DNA of 64,000 bases, taken from assembly GCA_947493455.1 (NCBI GenBank), contig CANLRB010000004.1, positions 62,001 to 126,000 on the forward strand, written 5' to 3'. This document shows positions 10,301 through 18,349 of this stretch, piece by piece. The notes under the pieces are model-generated. The model was given only the letters and a program-made list of their open reading frames with translations, did no database searches and was not told the origin of the DNA. The position numbers and the translations under genes are program-made. Source of the stretch: an uncultured Pseudoalteromonas sp. (GTDB lineage Bacteria > Pseudomonadota > Gammaproteobacteria > Enterobacterales > Alteromonadaceae). Each line of letters opens with the position of its first letter. The first letter of the stretch is position 1.

Positions 10301-10341
10301 TACAATTCGGAAATGGCACTTAAATTTTGTTGATGGTCCAC
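7336..10341 (-). CDS. MolR/YehI-like DUF4132 protein with helical repeats
   Basis: This 1001-residue protein has no signal peptide or membrane segment. The middle (about residues 300-700) looks like irregular helical HEAT-like repeats. The end (about 760-960) carries DUF4132 features: a QTFKTLRTNIKKVA helix, a hydrophobic LMNILAQAFVWQ strand, FRISEDGSLIDYED and IRLFHPVFADP. E. coli YehI (MolR) has the same C-terminal domain and lies beside yehKLMPQ; here the gene is divergent from the matching operon. It starts with GTG preceded by AAGGAT. No catalytic function is established for the family; the repeats suggest a scaffold or sensor for the neighbouring ATPase/vWA machine (inference). Confidence 0.8.
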   Translation of the reverse strand: MDHQQNLSAISELYQHVGISFTEDETITLEKHLANGGGSYLANNKASELAAIAHDMKCTLQQKVRDLISQIDHLNSSYVLLLSGFFEHIDWFQLEAPTSAKLHDVKCYYRDDIDIVKIESYLLTLTDRDEFLQKLYYITIGYSHSRWINQESIPAKQSNIEKVDLLHLNLVEKRRDFYFVGERDVARVSWSKLTDVVKEINSVPLLSKLLSAPSFSLAIHVLERLERVMRDTHYHDYEIAKPAVHNVADENMARFVKMRFKFNDVELTQKMVDFGSDKSIEVALKNCERWPEDEYKQIIKACLTNNPSQVVKICKEEGLFAYLGKSYIDFLWQDKSLHEPLMECALYLETESEHYRYYDDDEEGKFGEEDASGLGRVILKMITEYPEKLAQVKPGGLVYIIVKLANLSQFKAILPHILPAINKSTRAQKSIAKRLAREDISELVALGWIDAKLKGHRQAAFYTLKYMATPDTVPYLKLLLQNKKISQTEVAAVKALLGELGEIDDDTQVELADTSKYKVKKPELITELVTDEFQLLFGEGRESDLAWLIDKSSSFKKPPLAQYLIDMVHSVTPVNRAKIAHYLLNTWDCRQEYDDEVLSAKRKNYDFITVLVGYFADDSLVPEFEKQINKWKKINYHSSIRIIRALGTINTTYSLAALHEISTKSSYSDALANAAIDILAETAKLRGIGYRDLTDLLVPDFGLTKQGITLPVGDKDYVVTLNGDFTLRVTNSLTKRVTKSLPKAGSNEDPELRASAEQTFKTLRTNIKKVAKKQAPRMVSAFYAARCWTKDYWQQLFIDHSLMNILAQAFVWQDADSLKSFRISEDGSLIDYEDEVVVLADEAQIRLFHPVFADPTVVEQWQAHLDDYELSPLIEQFDRVNSLAEIPEIESDFAHNSIDISVGDVNSIAKKWNMPINQEGSYYSDFSYTSAFLNHVLEFRFDSYRPGDYFDDIITVTEIRIWNRETYKNDIANAPKPLIAMAYEIKKALQEKSKVSEEVTA

Positions 10342-10498
10342 AAAATATCCTTATTTTTATAATCACTTAGAATTGAGCCTCTACATTACCTCGCATTTGT
10401 TCCCTATTACAAGCCAAAAAGTTAAAAATTAGACTTGTGTCTACAAAACAATTATGTGCATAATTCTTTATATTACTGTTAGTTAGCCAAAGGATTGT

Positions 10499-11575
10499 AT
10501 GCACAGTGCACAGCGGCTGCCCGCCGAAGTTCAATACGCAGATGAACTTAACCACCTCGCAGAAAATGACACCTATAAAAAACCTCAAGGTTGGAAACTC
10601 AGCCCACAAGCGGTCAAAACCTTTATTTTGGGTTCAAATAAAGCAATTGGTAATCGATCTATCGCTAAAAAAATTCACGGTAATGACGCCCTCGTTGAAC
10701 GTGCCATTGTGACCTTAGCGGGTCAACGCGGATTGCTGCTCGTTGGCGAACCTGGTACTGCTAAATCACTGCTGTCGGAACTTCTTGCTGCGGCAATTAG
10801 TGGCAATAGTACTGATACGATTCAAGGCAGTGCTGGCATAGTTGAAGAGAATATTCGTTATAGCTGGAACTATGCATTACTGTTAAAAGAAGGCCCCGTG
10901 TTAGATTCATTGGTTCCAGGACCTTTATATCGCGCGATGAAACATGGTCGCATAATGCGATTTGAAGAAATAACCCGATGCCCTACCGAGATTCAAGATA
11001 ACTTGATCCCCATTTTATCTGACCGCATTTTACAAATTCCCGAATTAAAACAAGATGAAGACAAGTTTTTATTATCACAAAAAGGCTTTAATTTAATCGC
11101 GACAGCCAACTTAAATGACCGTGGTATTAATGAAATGTCTTCGGCTTTAAAGCGTCGCTTCAATTTTGAAACCATGCAACCGCTTAAAAATATTCAACAA
11201 CAAGCGAAGCTAATCGCAACTCAGGCCAACCAGCAACTGGCATCGGCTGAAATTGAAATTAGCGCCAGCGATGATATTTGCCAATTGCTTGCGACTGCGA
11301 TAACAGATATGCGAACGGGTCATGTTGAAGGCTTGTCAATTTCGCCGCTGTCAAATGTATTGTCAACTGCTGAAGCGATTAGTGTACTTTATAGTGCAGC
11401 ACTTGAGAGCTATTACTTTGGCGAACAAACAATCCGCCCTAAATACATAGCCAATTATTTAATTGGCGCTGTGTGCAAAGACAACAATGACGATATCAAA
11501 CGGTTTGACGATTATAAAAATGCCATAAAGCGAAAACGCAATGACCTACCTTTATGGCAAGATTTTATCGGCTAA
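10499..11575 (+). CDS. MoxR-type AAA+ ATPase, YehL-like
   Basis: Residues 83-90 (GEPGTAKS) form the Walker A loop. The Walker B region reads RIMRFEEITRCP (about 151-162), with glutamate where MoxR proteins usually have the first aspartate. The sensor-1 stretch (NLIATANLNDRG) and arginine-finger region (MSSALKRRFNFE) follow. This set matches E. coli YehL (362 residues; here 358). MoxR ATPases work with vWA-domain partners to remodel or mature protein complexes; the vWA gene is two genes downstream. AAAGGA precedes the ATG. It is the first gene of a five-gene run with gaps of 3 bp or overlaps, so the products are probably made together. Confidence 0.88.
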   Translation: MHSAQRLPAEVQYADELNHLAENDTYKKPQGWKLSPQAVKTFILGSNKAIGNRSIAKKIHGNDALVERAIVTLAGQRGLLLVGEPGTAKSLLSELLAAAISGNSTDTIQGSAGIVEENIRYSWNYALLLKEGPVLDSLVPGPLYRAMKHGRIMRFEEITRCPTEIQDNLIPILSDRILQIPELKQDEDKFLLSQKGFNLIATANLNDRGINEMSSALKRRFNFETMQPLKNIQQQAKLIATQANQQLASAEIEISASDDICQLLATAITDMRTGHVEGLSISPLSNVLSTAEAISVLYSAALESYYFGEQTIRPKYIANYLIGAVCKDNNDDIKRFDDYKNAIKRKRNDLPLWQDFIG

Positions 11576-11578
11576 ACT

Positions 11579-13963
11579 ATGGAGTTACCGCCGCTACCCA
11601 AAGAGCAAAAAACGATATTAGAAAAACTTTATCGAAACGAAAACTTGCTCTTTGTGCCGATCCGTCACCATAGCCCACAGTGTGCGATGCAGCTCAAACA
11701 CGCGATCGCCGACTTTCGCCCCGATGTACTGCTCATAGAGGGCCCTTCGGAAGCGAATCATTTAATAAATGCCTTAGTTGATGAACAGACAAAACCACCA
11801 ATAGCATTGTACATTTATAGTGACCATAGCGCTTCGCAAAGACCTGAACAACCTAGCTTACGCCAGCGCTGCTACGCCCCCTTCGCCGATTTTTCGCCGG
11901 AGTGGCAAGCACTAAAAATGGCACGGCAACTCGGTATTGCAGCTCAGTTTATTGATTTACCCTACGCACAACAACTGCATTTCTGCGATAGACAAAATCA
12001 ACTGGATAAAGAAACAAGCATGCAACACGACGCATCGCTTGCAACCGCAGACGCAATGGAACGCCTAGTACAACAAAGTGAGTGCCGTGACTTTAACCAG
12101 TGGTGGGACCGTTACTTTGAAAGCGCTTATATAGAGCCAAATTGGCAAAGCTATTTTATGCAGCTCCATATGCTGTGTATTTTAGTTCGCAATAGCGCGA
12201 CAGTGACGAGTCAATGCATTGCGCGCGAACAGTTTATGGCGGCGAAGATCAACGCTTATCTCGAACAGGGTAAACGCTGCTTAGTGGTGTGTGGCGGCTT
12301 TCATTGCAGTGGCATAAACCAGTTACTGTTAAACCCAGAAGACATTATAAGCGAAACGAACTCTGTAAATAACAACTCTCACGCATACCTTATCTCCTAT
12401 TCGCTGAATCGTCTTGACCAACTTAACTTATATCAAGCTGGCATGCCGAACGTCGGTTATTATCAAAAGTTTTGGCAAATTGCGAGCCAAAAAAGTCACG
12501 CTCAATCAGCTCAGCAAACAACGTTAACGCAGATGATGGCACAAGCTGTGAATCAATTACAAAAGCGTTCAACGGTCAGTACCGCCGACGCAATTGAGGC
12601 TGTTGCGATGGCAAATCGCCTTGCAGCACTGCGTGGCCAACACGTTGGTAGAGTTGAAGTAAAAGATGCCATCGTTTCTTGCTTAATTAAAGAACCTCAA
12701 GAAAACCCTGAAAGCGTATTTGAGCAGCAACTCGTCGAATTATTTTCGGGTAATAAGAAGGGGTCAATCCCCAGTAATTTACCGATTGCGCCACTGGTGT
12801 CGGATTTTAAAGCACAGTGTCAACACTACAAACTTCCCATAACTGGCGCGCAAATCGAAAAAACGCTGGATATTTATAAAAGCGAGCGCCATAGAGAAAT
12901 TTCGCAATTGCTACACAAGCTGCGCTTTTTAAACATTCCTTATGGTCAATTTATTGCAGGCCCTCAATTTGTCAGCGGCCACAATTTATATCGCGTGCGA
13001 GAAATATGGCATATCAAGTGGTCACCTGATACCCAAGCAAATTTGATTGAATGTTGTCATTACGGCGATAGCTTACATGATGCTGCGTTTAGTGCGGTAC
13101 TGCATCAGTTACACGGTCTTAATCGCGACGGCCATGTGAACTTACTGATAAGCGCGCTATGTATGGGCCTACACCAAACGATAACGCCAATTATTGAACG
13201 AGTCGAAAACTGGCTCAACAACACTCATAATATCGCTGAACTTTGCACGAGTTTACGGTTACTCAATCGTGCCTATCGCTGCTATCGTTTGCTATCTCCG
13301 AATCACGAAAATTCGATAAAAAACCTGTTATATGTCAATATCGAACGCCTATTAAACAAACTTTCATGGTCATTTATGTTACCCGAGGAGCTTATCGATA
13401 GCTTAATGGAGGCACTAAAAACCATCAATAGCTTGTCACAGCAAAATACATTGAATACAGAACAAGAAAAATTATTTTGCGATACACTCGATAACCTATC
13501 CGAGCAATTACATATAAGTAAAATAGCAGGATTAGCCACCGGCATTTTAACCCTGAACAAAACCTATGATACGAACACCACGAGTGCAAAATTTAGCGCA
13601 TGCTTTGCCAATATCAATCTTGAATTAGCACAACCTGGGTTATTTGTTGCGGGCTTTTTATCAATCGCCCGCGCGCAATTAATACAATCATCGCAACTCA
13701 TTTCTTTATTAGAGAAACTGTTTATGTCATGGAGCGAAGATGAATTTATTGCCGGATTACCTCATTTACGACATGCATTTTGTGAATTGACACCAAGAGA
13801 ATTAAATCAATTAGCAAACACCATTAGTAATAAACACGCACCGATTATTGAAAGCCCAAGCAATAGCGTTAGTACAACAGAGTTAACTTATGCCCAGCAA
13901 TTAAAACAAGGCGTGTCTGCTGTCTTTAATGCATGGCAACTAGGATTTAACACCAATGAATGA
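11579..13963 (+). CDS. DUF5682 protein, YehM-like, TraB/ChaN-type N-terminal region
   Basis: The 794-residue protein starts three bases after the ATPase gene. Its N-terminus has FVPIRHHSPQCA (His30/His31), LLIEGPSEAN (Glu54) and, at about residues 217-244, an AREQFMAAKI helix followed by CLVVCGGFHCSG. An RHxSP, a strand-end EGP, RExxMxxKI and a VxGxxH strand are the marks of the TraB/ChaN/EreA-like fold, so a metal-dependent hydrolase or ligand-binding domain is plausible (inference). The rest is helical with no recognised motif. Length and position match E. coli YehM. No signal peptide; cytoplasmic. Confidence 0.8.
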   Translation: MELPPLPKEQKTILEKLYRNENLLFVPIRHHSPQCAMQLKHAIADFRPDVLLIEGPSEANHLINALVDEQTKPPIALYIYSDHSASQRPEQPSLRQRCYAPFADFSPEWQALKMARQLGIAAQFIDLPYAQQLHFCDRQNQLDKETSMQHDASLATADAMERLVQQSECRDFNQWWDRYFESAYIEPNWQSYFMQLHMLCILVRNSATVTSQCIAREQFMAAKINAYLEQGKRCLVVCGGFHCSGINQLLLNPEDIISETNSVNNNSHAYLISYSLNRLDQLNLYQAGMPNVGYYQKFWQIASQKSHAQSAQQTTLTQMMAQAVNQLQKRSTVSTADAIEAVAMANRLAALRGQHVGRVEVKDAIVSCLIKEPQENPESVFEQQLVELFSGNKKGSIPSNLPIAPLVSDFKAQCQHYKLPITGAQIEKTLDIYKSERHREISQLLHKLRFLNIPYGQFIAGPQFVSGHNLYRVREIWHIKWSPDTQANLIECCHYGDSLHDAAFSAVLHQLHGLNRDGHVNLLISALCMGLHQTITPIIERVENWLNNTHNIAELCTSLRLLNRAYRCYRLLSPNHENSIKNLLYVNIERLLNKLSWSFMLPEELIDSLMEALKTINSLSQQNTLNTEQEKLFCDTLDNLSEQLHISKIAGLATGILTLNKTYDTNTTSAKFSACFANINLELAQPGLFVAGFLSIARAQLIQSSQLISLLEKLFMSWSEDEFIAGLPHLRHAFCELTPRELNQLANTISNKHAPIIESPSNSVSTTELTYAQQLKQGVSAVFNAWQLGFNTNE

Positions 13964-15107
13964 AGCTGCGCGCCGATGGCGATTAATACTCGGCCCAGAT
14001 GCCAACAACCTAAGCTCGGGCCAACAAGGTAACCCTTTGTCCAAAAGCGATTTATCCGACACGGATATGGCGCGCGACGAAGCGCTTGATTTTCTTTATC
14101 GCAGAGAATATGAAACACGCCAACGTGCCACTGCACAAGATAGTCTAGAGCGACAGGCAAGCACTCAGCGTGAATCACTCACAGCAGCGAGTTGGTTAAA
14201 ACAAGTTAGACGTATATTCCCCAAAACTGTGGTTAATGAGCTACAAAAACAAGCCATTGATCGTTACCAACTTACTCAGTTGCTTAGTGACCCTGAGGTA
14301 CTGTCAAAAGCGACACCTAATATTGATTTGGTTGAAACGCTACTCACATTTAAAAACCATTTATCGCCAGAATTAACAGTACAAGTTAAACAGATTATAA
14401 ATCACGTTGCCAATCAAATTGCCGAGCGGCTTGCGCAAAAAATCGAATCTCATTTTGCGCCGAAACGCCTTCGCTCACAACACGGTGGACGCGCTCAACT
14501 TAATAATCTCGATTGGGCAACGAGTATTCGCCGTAATTTAAAGAATTATCAGCCAGAGTATGACAGCTTAATCCTGCAACAACTTGCCTTTTATAAACGC
14601 AGTGAACAACAGGTACCTTGGTATCTCTATATTCTGGTCGATCAAAGTGGATCGATGGCTCGTTCAATTATTCAATCCGCAGTTATGGCGTCTATTTTTT
14701 GCCAAGTGCATAGTTTACGCACTCAATTGTATTTTTTTGATACAGAAGTGGTCGATATGAGTGAGGTTGCGAGTAATCCAGTCGATACGCTCTTGGCCTG
14801 CCAACTCGGTGGTGGCACCGATATTGCCAATGCCGTTGAGTATACAGCGGCTCGTATTACGCAGCCACAGCGCAGTAGCGTGATCATCGTCAGTGACTTT
14901 GAAGAATATGGCTCGATAACCAACTTAAAATACCAAATAAGCAAATTAATTGAAGGACAAGTGACCGTCATCGGGATTACAGCGCTCGACAACGAGTGCG
15001 TTCCCTACTTTGATGAAAATATTGTCGATATGCTGACAAGCTTAGGCATGCCGATTGGTGCGATGACACCTGACCAACTTGCTAGTTGGCTTGCGGAGAA
15101 TATTTAA
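13956..15107 (+). CDS. von Willebrand factor A domain protein, YehP-like
   Basis: The 383-residue product overlaps the preceding gene by eight bases. The first 200 residues are helical and basic. The vWA domain (about 220-383) has a full MIDAS metal site: DQSGS (229-233), Thr288 in LGGGTDIANAV, and Asp314 in IIVSDFEE. It therefore probably binds Mg2+ and a protein partner. In MoxR systems the vWA protein is the usual partner of the ATPase. E. coli YehP is about 378 residues with the same order of parts. Cytoplasmic: there is no signal peptide or membrane segment. Confidence 0.88.
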   Translation: MNEAARRWRLILGPDANNLSSGQQGNPLSKSDLSDTDMARDEALDFLYRREYETRQRATAQDSLERQASTQRESLTAASWLKQVRRIFPKTVVNELQKQAIDRYQLTQLLSDPEVLSKATPNIDLVETLLTFKNHLSPELTVQVKQIINHVANQIAERLAQKIESHFAPKRLRSQHGGRAQLNNLDWATSIRRNLKNYQPEYDSLILQQLAFYKRSEQQVPWYLYILVDQSGSMARSIIQSAVMASIFCQVHSLRTQLYFFDTEVVDMSEVASNPVDTLLACQLGGGTDIANAVEYTAARITQPQRSSVIIVSDFEEYGSITNLKYQISKLIEGQVTVIGITALDNECVPYFDENIVDMLTSLGMPIGAMTPDQLASWLAENI

Positions 15108-16780
15108 TGGAATTAATCTCTTGGTTGTCTGATATTAATGAGCAATACCTGACAGGCTGGGCCAATAAAGGCCTAGTGAGGCGCGGTAAAAAGCAACTCG
15201 AAAAAGAGTCAATCAGTGATTGGCAGCTCACCGCGCATGCCGCAAGTGCTAATATTAATAATTATCACCAGACCATAAATGGCATTGGTTTTGAGTTTGC
15301 TAAGTGCAACTGCGCGGCAGCAGGCCCCTGCTTTCACTTGACCTGCTTTCTACTTGGTTTGCAACAAAAAGTTGCTAACCGAGCATCTGCTGACTCCCAA
15401 TTAGTGGAACCAACAACCGAACCAAAAGTCAAAATCGACGACAAAGCAATAAGAAGAGTTGCCCCATCACCTAGTTGGCAAATTTCCTGTGCTAAGCAAA
15501 GAGCCAAACTACTCGGCCAAACCAATATCAAAAAAGCAGCATTATGGTTACAGCAAGGTGTAACTATTTACCAACATGTGAAGTCTAACGGTTTACTCAC
15601 CGAGATATATTTGGAACAGGTAATTACAGTTTTTATTCCGAAAACTGGCGGCGTCGCAATTTCAAGTTGTTCCTGTAAAAAAGAGCGCTGCGCGCACCGC
15701 GCTGTTGCCGTACTATACGCCTTACCTGAGTCCAGTAAAAAGAGCGTATTCAGTCAATCCTTAGCATTATCAGACTATGCGACACAATGCATTAATGCCT
15801 TGTCTCAATGGCTACAATCATTACTGCTACATGGTCGTGTTGGCACCACGCAATTCTCACTGGAACAAGGCCAAGCACTCGTGACAGAGCTAACGCAAGC
15901 TGATTTACCTCGACTTGCTAAGCTACTCAGTATACTCTGCGTTAACCTCAAGCAAGACGTTGAGCGTATGTCACAAAGCTCTCCCTCTTTGTTTAGTGAT
16001 AAACTTGCCGAGATATGGGCGATTATTTCGGCATTATCGCCACCTTCTGTTGATTTGCCTCTGCCATTATTAACTGGTGAGCATCGCAAGCGCTACGCTA
16101 TTGTTCAAGATATTGATGTGTTTGCTTTCGGCATTGAATGTTGGCGCTCACTTACTGGACACCGAGGATTTACCTTACATATGTATTGCCCAACTCAAGG
16201 TCGTTTTTTGAGTTTTTCACAAAGCCGTAGTCGTTCAATCGACCCTAATTGGGACACGATAGAAGCACTTAAGCAAGCTAAATTAGGCGACTACGATTTA
16301 CCTTCTTTGATTGCGACAAAGTTTCGTATCAGTAAAGGCTGGGTAAGCCCAGATGGCCGGCTTTCAAGTCAAACTGGGACGACAGTATTAACACCATCAT
16401 CGCAATATTGGGCTGACTTTTACACACTTGCTAAAACTAAACAGCAAATACTGTCGGGATACCTAAAACAATTAAAGCAGAATCCATTTGTACAGAAAAC
16501 ACAACAATTAGTCGCAATTCGCACGATAGAACCGCTCATTTTTAATCGTTTTAAGCAAACCTGGCAAGGCATCTGTTACGACGTTGATGACAATAAAATA
16601 CACATTGAAATAGCGACCACATCACAAGCGGATCAATTTGTAAGACATATAAATAATACAAACATGATTCGCTTAGTCTATGGCTATTGGTTTTTCAATA
16701 GCGAGCAGCAACTCACCTTATCGCCCGTACTCGCATGGGAACTCAATTCATTAAAACCGATTGCGAAGGGTTACGCATGA
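15107..16780 (+). CDS. SWIM zinc-finger protein, YehQ-like, two SWIM motifs
   Basis: I start the gene at ATG 15107, in a TAATG overlap with the vWA stop and with GGAG upstream; the frame is open slightly further but without a ribosome site. The 557-residue product has a canonical SWIM finger at C188-x-C190-x4-C195-x-H197 (SCSCKKERCAH). A second, N-terminal one lies at C67-x-C69-x5-C75-x-H77 (KCNCAAAGPCFH). SWIM fingers bind Zn2+ and can contact DNA or proteins. The rest, about residues 230-557, is a mixed alpha/beta region with no motif I know. E. coli YehQ is the probable counterpart. Confidence 0.82.
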   Translation: MELISWLSDINEQYLTGWANKGLVRRGKKQLEKESISDWQLTAHAASANINNYHQTINGIGFEFAKCNCAAAGPCFHLTCFLLGLQQKVANRASADSQLVEPTTEPKVKIDDKAIRRVAPSPSWQISCAKQRAKLLGQTNIKKAALWLQQGVTIYQHVKSNGLLTEIYLEQVITVFIPKTGGVAISSCSCKKERCAHRAVAVLYALPESSKKSVFSQSLALSDYATQCINALSQWLQSLLLHGRVGTTQFSLEQGQALVTELTQADLPRLAKLLSILCVNLKQDVERMSQSSPSLFSDKLAEIWAIISALSPPSVDLPLPLLTGEHRKRYAIVQDIDVFAFGIECWRSLTGHRGFTLHMYCPTQGRFLSFSQSRSRSIDPNWDTIEALKQAKLGDYDLPSLIATKFRISKGWVSPDGRLSSQTGTTVLTPSSQYWADFYTLAKTKQQILSGYLKQLKQNPFVQKTQQLVAIRTIEPLIFNRFKQTWQGICYDVDDNKIHIEIATTSQADQFVRHINNTNMIRLVYGYWFFNSEQQLTLSPVLAWELNSLKPIAKGYA

Positions 16781-17061
16781 ACAATAATTTAAACCTGTTT
16801 TTCGAAACCGCATACAATATTATCACCGCTTTATTCGAGTCGGGGATCAGTTCAATTTCAGATGACACAGCAAAACAAATTCGAAGCTGGGCTAATTTGG
16901 CAATGGATCTCGGCTTTAACGAAGAAGCAAATGCAGTTTTAAGCTTACTAAATGAGTTACCACACACAGAGAAAGTGCCGGTACTGTTAACTTTAAACAC
17001 CCGTATTCATATTCTGAAAGAGTACCATTTAGTAAATACTAATTTGAATCTAAAAGGTTAA
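16777..17061 (+). CDS. Small helical protein coupled to the YehQ-like gene
   Basis: The ATG at 16777 overlaps the SWIM gene stop (ATGA), and AAGGG lies six bases before it, so this 94-residue protein is translationally coupled and should be counted as a fifth product of the operon. I do not recognise the family. It looks like a short bundle of three or four helices; SWANLAMDLGFNEEANAVLSLL resembles a TPR-like helix pair. It has no cysteines, signal peptide or membrane segment. I infer an adaptor or regulator of the ATPase/vWA complex from position only. Confidence 0.65.
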   Translation: MNNNLNLFFETAYNIITALFESGISSISDDTAKQIRSWANLAMDLGFNEEANAVLSLLNELPHTEKVPVLLTLNTRIHILKEYHLVNTNLNLKG

Positions 17062-17146
17062 TTTAAATCAAGAGGGAGCCAGTTGAAATTTATTAGAAAG
17101 TGGCCGCTTACAGAATTTACATAAACGGCCAAAATTTTATTTTTAG

Positions 17147-18349
17147 TTACTTAGCAAAAGCTGGCAAGATGACTTTTGAAACTAGCGTCAGCATGGTTTC
17201 ATCTACTAAATCATAACCCGTAACAGCCATAACCACATCAAGCTCATCAATCACGATAATACGATTTCCACCGCCTCCCCAAGCGACTTTAACGTCGTAA
17301 CTTTTATTACCTGCCGTTAGGTTAGTTGTATACCATAAATAGCCATAGAAATAGTTTTCTGGTCCTTGCCAGTCTTCACTCGCTGGGGTAATTGCACCGG
17401 TGGCTTTGGCTATATAATCTGAAGAAAGGATCTGTTCGCCATGCCACTTCCCGTCATTGATCATTAACAAGCCTAATTTAACCATATCGCGAGACGTCAC
17501 CCCTGAACCTGCGTCTCCCAAGGGCAGGCCGCTTTTGTCATCTCTCCATCTATAATTAGTGATCGCTAATTTTCCGAAAAATTCATTTTTTATAAACTCT
17601 TTCGCGGACCCAGGTACCACCGCATTGATCACATTCATCGCCAAAATAGGGCCGAAACCACGGTATTGATAGCTCTGAGATTCAGTGGTAATGGGCTTAC
17701 TTTGTTCAAAAAAAGCTTGAACCTGAGCAAGTCCCTTAAACTGCTCTGGGTTTCCTCTGAATTTTTCAACTTGTTCGTCACTAAAGCGAAGCCCCGGCGT
17801 CATGGTTAGCGCGTGGTGAAGAGTAATTTTTTCCACGCCGTCAACAAACTTTGTGTGATCTAGACCTTTCAAAAAGCTGACCAGAGGTTTGTCTAAATCG
17901 GCCATAGTGATATACCCTAACTGGATAGCTCGGCCAATCAACATACTGGTATAGCTTTTAGTCGCTGAACTTTGAAAGTGTGGCAAGTTAATACGGCCGC
18001 GCATAAAATATGATTCTAATAGCAGCTTATCTTTATGGGCGATAAGCAAGCTATCGTAGTCACCGTGCTTATTGTTGGCAAACTCCTCAGCCAATTGCAA
18101 TACCATCGCTTTATTGCCACCATCGGTGCCAAGCTTACCAACAACAAGTGCATCATTTCTATCTGCAGGCGCAGCATTGATAAAGGCTTCTTTCAGCAGT
18201 GGAAGTTCCATGTATTTCATTTTCGCTTCGGCGGCTGAAGCTTCTGCTGTGTGATTATTTACTTCTTTCACTTTTGTTTCGGCAACACTACTAAAATTAA
18301 TAAATAATGCGACTACGATTAAATTTTTAAATTTAAAATTGATGGTCAT
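17147..18349 (-). CDS. Exported serine hydrolase, beta-lactamase class C-like fold
   Basis: The start at 18349 has GGA seven bases upstream; five more codons are open upstream. The 400-residue product has a signal peptide (residues 1-23, ending near SSVAET). The nucleophile motif SATK is at residues 128-131 (SSATKSYTSMLIGRAI). LHHALTMTPGL and the later GVTSRDMVKLGLLMINDG are typical of the DUF-type serine hydrolases related to 6-aminohexanoate-dimer hydrolase and EstB. A WGGGGNR strand replaces the KTG motif of true beta-lactamases, so resistance activity is not implied. Substrate unknown. It is convergent with the yeh-like operon and stands alone. Confidence 0.8.
   Translation of the reverse strand: MTINFKFKNLIVVALFINFSSVAETKVKEVNNHTAEASAAEAKMKYMELPLLKEAFINAAPADRNDALVVGKLGTDGGNKAMVLQLAEEFANNKHGDYDSLLIAHKDKLLLESYFMRGRINLPHFQSSATKSYTSMLIGRAIQLGYITMADLDKPLVSFLKGLDHTKFVDGVEKITLHHALTMTPGLRFSDEQVEKFRGNPEQFKGLAQVQAFFEQSKPITTESQSYQYRGFGPILAMNVINAVVPGSAKEFIKNEFFGKLAITNYRWRDDKSGLPLGDAGSGVTSRDMVKLGLLMINDGKWHGEQILSSDYIAKATGAITPASEDWQGPENYFYGYLWYTTNLTAGNKSYDVKVAWGGGGNRIIVIDELDVVMAVTGYDLVDETMLTLVSKVILPAFAK

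Noticed and set aside
7336-17061. Calling the yeh-like module a phage-defence system
   Set aside because: MoxR-vWA systems have been proposed in conflict contexts, but nothing in this sequence (no nuclease, toxin or defence neighbours) shows it.
17147-18349. Beta-lactamase (antibiotic resistance) call for the serine hydrolase
   Set aside because: SxxK is present but the KTG motif is replaced by WGGGG, and neighbours give no resistance context; class C-like hydrolase is as far as the sequence goes.
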